Positions 1-4,982 of a stretch of DNA of 12,225 bases are shown one piece after another; the first letter of the stretch is position 1, and the number at the start of each line of letters is the position of its first letter. Under the pieces are notes generated by a model. It saw nothing but the letters and a program-made list of their open reading frames with translations. It was not told where the DNA came from and made no database searches. The stretch comes from an uncultured Eubacteriales bacterium (GTDB lineage: Bacteria > Bacillota > Clostridia > Peptostreptococcales > Anaerovoracaceae), in the NCBI GenBank assembly GCA_902793875.1, contig CADBFL010000030.1:1-12225 (forward strand). The letters run 5' to 3'. A program made the position numbers and the translations under genes.

Positions 1-204
1 TGTGTATCTGAGCACTGCGAACTTGGTGATCTTCTTAGCAAAAGCTTCTACCTTTTCAGTACCGACCAGCTTGATGATGGAGTTGACGAACGTCATCAGG
101 CACACGACCATTGGAATGATGCCCGTTACCCAACCCGCGAAGGTCTCGCCGCCGGCAGTGAACAGTGACATGAAGCCCTCTGCCAGTTTTGTGATAAATG
201 CCAT
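1..204 (-). CDS. srlA: PTS glucitol/sorbitol-type transporter, IIC subunit (N-terminal part)
   Basis: This is the N-terminal 68 residues of a membrane IIC component of the glucitol PTS family; the rest lies beyond the left edge. The family carries a polyol across the inner membrane while the IIB and IIA subunits phosphorylate it. The sequence shows the SrlA/GutA start pattern: an amphipathic first segment (AEGFMSLFTAGGETFAGWV, residues 8-26), a hydrophobic helix at about 26-47 containing TGIIPMVVCLMTFVN, then the family-like EKVEAFAKK stretch. An AGGAGG site at 211-216 lies 6 nt from the ATG and fixes the start. It follows gutM on the same strand after 128 nt, as in many Firmicute gut operons; the IIB gene would be expected further left. 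The transported substrate cannot be read from this fragment. Confidence 0.86.
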   Translation of the reverse strand, partial: MAFITKLAEGFMSLFTAGGETFAGWVTGIIPMVVCLMTFVNSIIKLVGTEKVEAFAKKITKFAVLRYT

Positions 205-332
205 GTTTTTCCTCCTGTTTACAGTTTAGAATAACGTACCTCTGTCTCCATATACCATGGATAAATAATTATATGAAACACCGGTGAAAGGCTGTAATTG
301 CCCCGGCAGCCTGATCCCGGCGTTGCATATCG
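205..332 (-). other. gutM-srlA intergenic spacer with a hairpin and a possible -10 box
   Basis: The spacer is long for two genes of one operon. It holds an inverted repeat AGGCTG/CAGCCT (289-294 with 307-312, 12-nt loop) with no T-run after it on the minus strand, so it is not a standard terminator. Further on, a perfect TATAAT (268-273, minus) lies just past the 8-bp palindrome CACCGGTG (279-286), but no convincing -35 stands 16-18 bp upstream. Partial attenuation, an mRNA processing site or a weak internal promoter for srlA are all possible; none is established. Confidence 0.3.
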
Positions 333-806
333 TTATCTGAGTTTCTTCCCGGCCTTGCCTCTCTTCGTTTCCATGAACGCTTCCTGCTCACGGGTCAGCT
401 CTCTGTCGGTCAGCCGGACCTCGAGAGCCTCGAACGCCCTGAAATAGCCCTGGAATCGTTTCCATTCCTTTTTGTCGAGTCCTTCCCCGATATCGAGGAA
501 GGTATATATGCTGCTTCCCACCAGAGGATGTCCCATGAAGGTCTCTTTCTTATGGAAGCGGGACAGCACGCCTATGCCGTCAAGCACCTCACAGCCGGTT
601 ATGATGCCGTTGCTGTCGCAGGCAACTATCGCGACATGACCGTTCAGCACCTTTCCGCGCTTCTGCCCCATGCCTACGTTTCCCAGCTGGCGCATCCTGC
701 GTACCGCTTTTCTGTAATCCTGGATCTGCAGGTAGCCGCCTATGGACTGCATTATGAGCAAAAGCAGCAGTAATAGTAGCGCGACGGATATTCCGCTGAG
801 TTTCAT
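333..806 (-). CDS. gutM: GutM-family glucitol operon activator, membrane-anchored
   Basis: A 157-residue protein matching the GutM (SrlM) family, known from E. coli as an accessory activator of the glucitol operon. A single N-terminal hydrophobic segment (about residues 5-22, with eight Leu in a row) is followed by QIQDYRKAVRRMRQLGNVGMGQ (29-48 region), resembling the GutM pattern of a short basic helix and then a G-x-V-G-x-G turn. The central HVAIVACDSNGIITGCEVLDG stretch gives the family's beta-rich core. No classical helix-turn-helix is visible, which is usual for GutM. The protein is longer than E. coli GutM (about 120 aa) because of a charged C-terminal tail. GGAGG stands 6 nt before the ATG. 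It is first in a unit with srlA and has its own sigma-70-type promoter and operator. Direct DNA binding remains doubtful for this family; it may act through membrane or PTS contacts. Confidence 0.85.
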   Translation of the reverse strand: MKLSGISVALLLLLLLLIMQSIGGYLQIQDYRKAVRRMRQLGNVGMGQKRGKVLNGHVAIVACDSNGIITGCEVLDGIGVLSRFHKKETFMGHPLVGSSIYTFLDIGEGLDKKEWKRFQGYFRAFEALEVRLTDRELTREQEAFMETKRGKAGKKLR

Positions 807-855
807 TCACTTCCTCCGGTCGGATATGGAATTTCCCATTGTCATCAATGTAGAT

Positions 856-884
856 ATTGTATAGTTTATCGTGCATAATATCAA
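856..884 (-). promoter_or_regulatory. Promoter of gutM-srlA
   Basis: On the minus strand, a -35 box TTGATA (879-884) and a -10 box TACAAT (856-861) are separated by exactly 17 bp. Each box is one base from consensus. Transcription would begin near 849, giving a 5' leader of about 43 nt. The shared operator lies 5 bp upstream of the -35 box, the position typical of an activator touching RNA polymerase. Confidence 0.65.
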
Positions 885-889
885 GCAAT

Positions 890-905
890 ATGTTCTGACC
901 ATTTG
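890..905 (-). promoter_or_regulatory. Locus operator, copy 1 (gutM promoter)
   Basis: The minus strand reads CAAATGGTCAGAACAT, containing the near-palindrome ATGGTC-A-GAACAT (5 of 6 pairs match). The identical 16-mer stands before srlB (4761-4776), and near-identical copies stand before the TIM-like and SAF oxidoreductase genes. In every case the first base is 21 nt from the start of the -35-position hexamer. Likely ligand: the SorC-family regulator encoded at 3264-4253 (inference). Confidence 0.7.
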
Positions 906-1030
906 GCTTAATTGTCCGTTCGCGCATATGCTCCGACGCATTTGCGTCAGCAGACGGCCATGTGTTAAAGCACTTGAATAATTGTTTCAATGATGCGTCT
1001 GTGAAGCCCTCATTTACACAATTATCGACG
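906..1030. promoter_or_regulatory. Centre of the gutM/TIM divergent intergenic region with two extra palindromes
   Basis: No gene is supported here. Besides the promoters on either side, this stretch holds a perfect 14-bp palindrome with a two-base centre, GACGCATTTGCGTC (935-948), whose reverse complement begins GACGCAAATG, the same ten bases that lead into operator copy 2 (1027-1036). It also holds an imperfect palindrome, TTGAA-7 nt-TTCAA (974-990). They may be accessory binding sites for the same or a second regulator. Confidence 0.4.
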
Positions 1031-1046
1031 CAAATGTTCTTGACAT
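1031..1046 (+). promoter_or_regulatory. Locus operator, copy 2 (TIM-like operon promoter)
   Basis: CAAATGTTCTTGACAT is the most diverged of the four copies. It keeps the CAAATG and GACAT ends and the outer palindrome ATGT-5 nt-ACAT. Its first base is 21 nt before TTTATC, the hexamer in the -35 position of the other copies. Here the operator also contains a perfect TTGACA (1040-1045), so this promoter may be regulated differently. Confidence 0.55.
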
Positions 1047-1068
1047 ATGTATTTATCTAAAATAATAT
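1040..1068 (+). promoter_or_regulatory. Candidate promoter of the TIM-yjbQ-aldolase operon
   Basis: A perfect -35 box TTGACA (1040-1045) and a -10-like TAATAT (1063-1068, 4 of 6) have a 17-bp spacer, predicting a start near 1075 and a leader of about 50 nt. The -35 box lies inside operator copy 2, so bound regulator would block it. An alternative, aligned with the other three promoters, uses TTTATC (1052-1057) as -35 with a poor -10, which would need activation. The sequence alone does not decide between them. Confidence 0.45.
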
Positions 1069-1126
1069 TTCCCTGTAAATACGGAATCATTTTCTACCTA
1101 TATATAAAAGAAAGGAGCATACATCC

Positions 1127-1822
1127 ATGGTTAAAGCCGAAAGACCTTTTCTGATCGTCAATCCGAAGTCATATCTCTACGGGCAGAAAAGCCTGGAGCT
1201 CGCCCTGTCCGCTGACAAAACAGCTGCCGAGACCGGTCTCCAGATCTTCTTCACATGCCCTTACGCGGACATCCGCCTCATCAGAGAGAACACAAAGCAC
1301 GTGGTAGTCTGCGCGCAGTCGTTCGACCCTCTGACACCGGGCCGCGGCATGGGTCACGTCCTTCCGGAATCTCTCAAGGAGGCCGGAGCCGACGCGGTAT
1401 TCCTGAATCACGCCGAGAACCCTAAGACCGTCGCCGAGCTGAGCGCCTGCGTCGGCCGCGCCAAAGAACTTGAGATGATAACCGTGGTATGCGCCGACAG
1501 CACAAAGGAAGCTGCCGCAGTCGCCTGTCTCGATCCGGATATCGTCCTGGCCGAGCCTACCGATCTGATCGGGACCGGCAAGACAGCCGATGACTCCTAC
1601 GTCACCGAGACCGTGGCCGCTCTCCACAAAGTGAACCCGAACGTGCTGGTCATGATCGCTTCGGGCGTCGTCACCGCTGACGACTGCTACAATGTCGTCC
1701 GTCTCGGAGCTGACGGCACAGGAGCCACATCCGGCATACTGAACGCTCCGTCGCCGGCCGTGCGCGTACAGGAGATGGCGGAAGCGATCGTGAGAGCATA
1801 TGAAGAAAGAGAGGGAAAATAA
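1127..1822 (+). CDS. Archaeal-type triose-phosphate-isomerase-like sugar-phosphate isomerase
   Basis: A 231-residue TIM-barrel protein of the triose-phosphate isomerase family, resembling the short archaeal form (about 225-230 aa) rather than the usual 250-aa bacterial TpiA. Visible active-site positions are NPK (Lys14, the place of the catalytic lysine), FLNHAEN (His95) and LAEPTDLIGTGKTA (Glu143 with the phosphate-gripping loop 6 just after it). The SGVVTADDCYNVVRLGADG stretch (179-197) forms the late phosphate-binding strand. AAAGGAG (1111-1117) stands 9 nt before the ATG. The gene opens an operon with the YjbQ-type and aldolase genes, overlapping the next start by one base. Relatives in carbohydrate operons isomerise four-carbon ketose phosphates (the LerI type), so a glycolytic role is not assumed; I infer isomerisation of an intermediate made from the PTS substrate. 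All three catalytic residues appear present. Confidence 0.82.
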   Translation: MVKAERPFLIVNPKSYLYGQKSLELALSADKTAAETGLQIFFTCPYADIRLIRENTKHVVVCAQSFDPLTPGRGMGHVLPESLKEAGADAVFLNHAENPKTVAELSACVGRAKELEMITVVCADSTKEAAAVACLDPDIVLAEPTDLIGTGKTADDSYVTETVAALHKVNPNVLVMIASGVVTADDCYNVVRLGADGTGATSGILNAPSPAVRVQEMAEAIVRAYEEREGK

Positions 1823-2352
1823 TGAAGATCTACAAAGAGCAGATTGACCTGAAGTCCCACGGCGGGACTCCTACATTCATCAATATCACTCCTGAGGTAA
1901 AGAAGGCCATAGAAAACAGCGGCGTGCAGGAAGGCATCGTCACCATCATCTCCCCTCACACCACATGCTCCGTCTTCTTTGAGGAGTTCGTTCACGACAC
2001 TACAGAGGACGGCACGGAATTCCTTCAGGTCGACCTCAACGCCGCCCTGGCAAAGATCATCCCGGATCAGACCGAGATACCTCCTGCAGGACCTTACATG
2101 TATCCGGGTCCGGAGCATTACGCGGACGTGGCTTCATGGCCTGATGCCGAAGCTTATCTTCCGGGCGGAGACAAGACCGCTCTTCTCAACTGCGACGCTC
2201 ACATGAAGGCCACCCTTCTCGGCAACAGCGCAACGCTTGAGATCGCCGGCGGAAAGCTCGCGGTAGGGACCACAGGATATATATATTTCGTAGACTTTGA
2301 CAGGACAAGGGAACGTCCGAGAAAGTGCAGAGTCGTCATCATGGGAGAATAG
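1822..2352 (+). CDS. Enlarged YjbQ-family (UPF0047) protein
   Basis: A 176-residue member of the YjbQ/UPF0047 family; E. coli YjbQ has a minor thiamine-phosphate synthase activity, but the natural role of the family is not settled. The family signatures are SPHTTCS (residues 44-50, His46) and, near the C-terminus, CDAHMKATLLGNS (124-136, His127) followed by GGKLAVGTTGYIYFVDFD and a basic RTRERPRK segment. Usual members have about 130-140 residues. This one has an added Pro/Gly/Tyr-rich stretch at about 83-118 (PPAGPYMYPGPEHYADV and after), placed between the two conserved His regions, so it may reshape the active site. The start codon overlaps the stop of the TIM-like gene (TAATG), implying translational coupling; GAGGG lies 6 nt upstream. 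Its place between an isomerase and an aldolase suggests action on a phosphorylated sugar (inference). Confidence 0.78.
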   Translation: MKIYKEQIDLKSHGGTPTFINITPEVKKAIENSGVQEGIVTIISPHTTCSVFFEEFVHDTTEDGTEFLQVDLNAALAKIIPDQTEIPPAGPYMYPGPEHYADVASWPDAEAYLPGGDKTALLNCDAHMKATLLGNSATLEIAGGKLAVGTTGYIYFVDFDRTRERPRKCRVVIMGE

Positions 2353-2373
2353 GAAGAACGGGAGGATACAGAA

Positions 2374-3207
2374 ATGCTTGTTAATTCAAAAGAAGTTTTC
2401 AAAAAAGCTCAGGAAGGGCGCTATGCCGTCCCTTCTGCCAATGTGCTCGACATGGAGAGCATAAAGAACCACGTTTCTCTCGCTGAAAGCCTCGGTCTCC
2501 CTCTGATCGTAGCTGTCGCGGAATGCCATCTCGGAGACAGCATCAGCCTTGAGGACGCTGCGCTGGTCGGCAGAAAATACGCCGAAGAAGCAGGCGTGCC
2601 GGTGGTGCTGCATCTCGATCACGGCGAGAGCTTTGAGACCTGTAAAAAGGCCATCGATCTCGGATTCACCTCCGTCATGATCGACGCCTCCATGAAGAGC
2701 TTCGACGAGAACGTCGCGACGACGAAGAAGGTCGTCGAGTACGCTCACGCCCGCGGCGTCACGGTCGAAGCGGAGATAGGCCATGTGGCCAGCAACTTCG
2801 ATGAAAACGACACGGAGACCATGTATACGACAGCTGAGGAAGCATCCGAGTTCGCCGCAAAGTCCGGCTGCGACTCCCTTGCCATCTCGATCGGAACGGC
2901 TCACGGCGTCTACAAGGCCAAGGCCATCCCTGAGATCAGCTTCGATTCGCTCGCAGCGATCCGTCAGGCGACGAACGTTCCGCTCGTGCTCCACGGCGGA
3001 TCCGGTTCGGGAGACGACAATCTCAGCCGCTGCGCGAAGGAAGGCATCTGCAAGGTGAATATCTATACCGATCTTTATCTCGCGGCCATGAAGTCCCTTG
3101 AGGACGGAGACAGCTCCGACTACTTCAGGGTGCTCGGGAACCTGAAGAAAGGAATGAACGAGTGCCTCGGGCATTACTATAAAGTCTTCGGCACAAAAGC
3201 TCAGTAA
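2374..3207 (+). CDS. Class II ketose-(bis)phosphate aldolase
   Basis: A 277-residue zinc-dependent class II aldolase of the fructose/tagatose-bisphosphate aldolase family. Landmarks in order are LHLDHGESFE (Asp82 acid/base, zinc ligand His83), GFTSVMIDAS (98-106), VEAEIG (131-136), IGTAHGVY (173-180, zinc ligand His177), LHGGSG (206-211, zinc ligand His207) and KVNIYTD (227-233, DHAP-binding Asn229). These enzymes cleave a ketose 1-phosphate to DHAP plus an aldehyde. GGGAGG stands 8 nt before the ATG, 21 nt after the yjbQ-type stop. It is the last gene of its operon and is followed by a strong terminator. The short length and the context of PTS import favour a GatY/KbaY-like or other dedicated sugar aldolase over the housekeeping fructose-bisphosphate enzyme; the true aldehyde product is unknown. 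Confidence 0.88.
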   Translation: MLVNSKEVFKKAQEGRYAVPSANVLDMESIKNHVSLAESLGLPLIVAVAECHLGDSISLEDAALVGRKYAEEAGVPVVLHLDHGESFETCKKAIDLGFTSVMIDASMKSFDENVATTKKVVEYAHARGVTVEAEIGHVASNFDENDTETMYTTAEEASEFAAKSGCDSLAISIGTAHGVYKAKAIPEISFDSLAAIRQATNVPLVLHGGSGSGDDNLSRCAKEGICKVNIYTDLYLAAMKSLEDGDSSDYFRVLGNLKKGMNECLGHYYKVFGTKAQ

Positions 3208-3218
3208 CAAAGAAGAAA

Positions 3219-3252
3219 AAACAGCCACGGGGATCAGTCCCCGTGGCTGTTT
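3219..3252. terminator. Bidirectional Rho-independent terminator
   Basis: A perfect 15-bp stem, AAACAGCCACGGGGA pairing with its complement around a TCAG loop, lies between the convergent aldolase and SorC-type genes. An A-run (with one G) precedes the stem and a short T-run follows, so it can stop transcription from both sides. Confidence 0.9.
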
Positions 3253-3263
3253 GCATGTTCTGC

Positions 3264-4253
3264 TTATTTCTCTGATTTTTCTGCCAGCTCGATGAGCCGC
3301 TTGGCGCATTCGTTGTCGGTTATCAGGACGTTGACATAGCCGCCCCGTATGGCGCCTATCACCGCCTCTGCCTTCCTCTTGCCCCCGGCTATCCCGATCT
3401 TGCTCGGGATCTTCCGGATGTCCTCGAGCCGCATCGCAGCCACCCTGTCGTTGAAGAAGCCGAAGCCGTCAGTATCTCCGTTCGAGTCGTAGAACTGCAG
3501 GCAGAGATCTCCCACGGCTCCGTGTTCCACCAGCGACCTGCGCTCTCTCGCCGAGATGTATCCGGCCTTGTCGAGCGTATGCTCCACCCTGTCGGGAATG
3601 CCGATGCCTGCGACGACCACGTTGAGCTTTTTGAAATCCTCGAGTATGTAGTTTACGGCCTTCTCTTCCATGAAGTATTCAAGCACCTTCTTGTCCGAAA
3701 AGACCGCCGGCGAAAGGAACTGCGAGTAGGTCCCGCCGAACTTCTCGGCGTACTTCCTGGCGAGCTCGTTTCCCTGTATATCCGTTCCGTCCACCGTGAT
3801 CTGGCTGATGCCTCCCTCGAGCGCGACGAAGAGAAGGTCATTGAACTTCTCGTACACCTTGTTGGTGCTCACGACATTGTTCAGCGTCCGTCCCATCGCA
3901 ACGCCGATCTTGTCGCCCTCCTTGAAAAAGCTGTGAAGGTAGTCCGCCGCCTTGCCGAACATGTAGGAAGCGGTCTCCTGCCTCGTGTCAAGCACGCTGC
4001 TCTCCACTATGACGACATCCTTGAGTCCGTATACCCTCTCAAGGGTCTTCTCCATGTCGCCGTAGTCATAAAAACGCGGGTTGTGAAGCTCGATCGTGAC
4101 TATGCCCATCTCCCGGCCCTTTCGCAGTATGCGAAGGACCGATGATCTGGATATGCCCAGATAGTCTCCGACTTCCTTCTGATTCATGTCGTCCTGATAG
4201 TACAGACAGCATACTTTGTATATCAGGCGCTCGTCATCAACGATCTTTTTCAT
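3264..4253 (-). CDS. SorC/DeoR(Bacillus)-family sugar-responsive transcriptional regulator
   Basis: A 329-residue regulator of the SorC family (relatives: SorC, CggR, LsrR, Bacillus DeoR). An N-terminal helix-turn-helix at about residues 22-47 (MNQKEVGDYLGISRSSVLRI) is followed by the large effector-binding domain, with FVALEGG (144-150), a VVVAGIGIP segment (212-220), SRNG-type loop equivalents and a C-terminal IGIAGGKRKAEAVIGAIRGGYVNVLITD-like region (cut here to its recognisable GGKRK and ITD parts). The effector domain binds phosphorylated sugars in characterised relatives. GGAGG lies 5 nt before the ATG. It is the second gene after srlB with a 39-nt gap, so the operator before srlB would give autoregulation. 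It is the natural candidate to bind the four shared operators; family members can act as repressor, activator or both. Confidence 0.88.
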   Translation of the reverse strand: MKKIVDDERLIYKVCCLYYQDDMNQKEVGDYLGISRSSVLRILRKGREMGIVTIELHNPRFYDYGDMEKTLERVYGLKDVVIVESSVLDTRQETASYMFGKAADYLHSFFKEGDKIGVAMGRTLNNVVSTNKVYEKFNDLLFVALEGGISQITVDGTDIQGNELARKYAEKFGGTYSQFLSPAVFSDKKVLEYFMEEKAVNYILEDFKKLNVVVAGIGIPDRVEHTLDKAGYISARERRSLVEHGAVGDLCLQFYDSNGDTDGFGFFNDRVAAMRLEDIRKIPSKIGIAGGKRKAEAVIGAIRGGYVNVLITDNECAKRLIELAEKSEK

Positions 4254-4292
4254 GAGGACCTCCGTTCTTACTGTACCGCAGCGCGCTCCTTA

Positions 4293-4664
4293 TCAGAAGA
4301 TCTGGATCTCCGCTCCGTTCACAACGTCATCCTTCGTAACGATCTCGCCATCCAGATTGATGCATCCCGGACGGTAAGGAGTCGTGTCCGAACTGAATGC
4401 GAGAGTGCAGTGTCCCATCTCTTTGAGAGTGTGGACGGCCTCGTCGCCTACAGCCGTGATCTTATATGTCTTGCTTCCCAGCTTAAGGGTGTCTCCCGGA
4501 GCCGGGTCTTCACTCAGTGTTCCGGCCGTATGCAGTATCGCCATATCCGCGAGTTCCGGCGGCGCGTCATCGTTAAACAGGATAACGAACTGCATCTCCA
4601 TGGCAGGATCGAGAAATTCCATGGCCATGCTTCCGAGTCCGGTGATCTTGACATCGTATTTCAT
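4293..4664 (-). CDS. srlB: PTS glucitol/sorbitol-type IIA subunit
   Basis: A 123-residue cytoplasmic IIA component of the glucitol PTS, which takes phosphate from HPr and passes it to IIB. The SrlB pattern is visible: an N-terminal KITGLGSMA strand, VILFNDDAPPELADMAILHTAG (27-48), with His45 at the position of the phosphorylated histidine, LKLGSKTYKITAVGDEA (65-83 area) and the strongly family-typical LKEMGHCTLAF (85-97 area). A GGAGG site (4671-4675) is 6 nt before the ATG at 4664; a start seven codons earlier (4685) would lie upstream of that site and is disfavoured. The gene is split from srlA (IIC) and is instead cotranscribed with the SorC-family regulator, and it has its own promoter, operator and 5' hairpin. 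Confidence 0.87.
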   Translation of the reverse strand: MKYDVKITGLGSMAMEFLDPAMEMQFVILFNDDAPPELADMAILHTAGTLSEDPAPGDTLKLGSKTYKITAVGDEAVHTLKEMGHCTLAFSSDTTPYRPGCINLDGEIVTKDDVVNGAEIQIF

Positions 4665-4688
4665 GATGAACCTCCGTTTCTTCATTAA

Positions 4689-4710
4689 ATGACTGCCGGG
4701 CGGCAGTCAT
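4689..4710 (-). repeat. Perfect inverted repeat in the srlB leader
   Basis: ATGACTGCCG and CGGCAGTCAT form a perfect 10-bp inverted repeat with a 2-nt centre. The predicted srlB transcript starts near 4719, so the repeat falls in the leader as a 9-bp hairpin with a 4-nt loop, ending 13 nt before the GGAGG site. It lacks a T-run, so it is not a terminator. It could stabilise the mRNA 5' end or serve as an operator. Confidence 0.55.
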
Positions 4711-4725
4711 GAGTGTGCTGTCTGT

Positions 4726-4755
4726 ATTATATATTTCCCGCCATGTCTTTTTCAA
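4726..4755 (-). promoter_or_regulatory. Promoter of srlB-sorC
   Basis: On the minus strand, TTGAAA (-35, 4750-4755) and a perfect TATAAT (-10, 4726-4731) are separated by 18 bp. The expected start is near 4719. Operator copy 3 ends 5 bp before the -35 box. Confidence 0.68.
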
Positions 4756-4760
4756 GATAT

Positions 4761-4776
4761 ATGTTCTGACCATTTG
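4761..4776 (-). promoter_or_regulatory. Locus operator, copy 3 (srlB promoter)
   Basis: The minus strand reads CAAATGGTCAGAACAT, identical over all 16 bases to the copy before gutM, and is again 21 nt (first base to first base) ahead of the -35 box. Confidence 0.7.
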
Positions 4777-4822
4777 ATTAAATAATATGAATCAAAGAAC
4801 GGGCCTCCGCGCAACACTTACG

Positions 4823-4838
4823 CAAATGTTCAGAAACT
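4823..4838 (+). promoter_or_regulatory. Locus operator, copy 4 (SAF oxidoreductase promoter)
   Basis: CAAATGTTCAGAAACT, followed by ATTGC and the TTGATA box. Over the 27 bases from CAAATG to the end of TTGATA it differs from the gutM copy at only three positions, although the two lie on opposite strands about 3.9 kb apart. Confidence 0.7.
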
Positions 4839-4843
4839 ATTGC

Positions 4844-4872
4844 TTGATATTTGCCCATATAATGTATATATT
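4844..4872 (+). promoter_or_regulatory. Promoter of the SAF-domain oxidoreductase gene
   Basis: TTGATA (-35, 4844-4849) and TATATT (-10, 4867-4872) have a 17-bp spacer. A perfect TATAAT at 4858-4863 sits too close to that -35 box (8 bp) and has no good -35 of its own. Transcription should start near 4879. Confidence 0.55.
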
Positions 4873-4879
4873 TTTCTTG

Positions 4880-4982
4880 CGAAAACAGCGCAGGCGGCAC
4901 TGTGCCCCGGATGCGGCCTGCAGGGAAAGAACATCACAGATACTTCAATCAACGAATAGAATCAGCAAGGAGGATCACTATT
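4880..4982 (+). other. Structured 5' leader of the SAF oxidoreductase mRNA
   Basis: The leader is about 100 nt. It contains an outer inverted repeat GCAGGC/GCCTGC (4890-4895 with 4916-4921) enclosing a small hairpin GGCA-CTG-TGCC (4896-4906). AGGAGG (4968-4973) sits 9 nt before the ATG, beyond the structure. No known riboswitch class was recognised and no terminator-like hairpin with a T-run is present. Confidence 0.35.

Noticed and set aside
589..990. Minus-strand frame of 133 codons covering the gutM leader and start of gutM
   Set aside because: It overlaps gutM in another frame, runs across the gutM promoter and operator, and has no recognisable domain; gutM itself has a proper ribosome site.
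1069..1126. Possible catabolite-repression (cre) site near TGTAAATACGGAATCA
   Set aside because: The spacing between the TGTAA half and the central CG is wrong for the cre consensus, and no better match was seen near the other promoters.
2386..3309. Minus-strand frame of 307 codons opposite the aldolase
   Set aside because: It is a shadow of a well-supported aldolase gene and crosses the strong terminator at 3219-3252.
4902..4982. N-terminal extension of the SAF oxidoreductase
   Set aside because: The 27 extra residues do not look like protein of this family, and AGGAGG lies 9 nt before the ATG at 4983.
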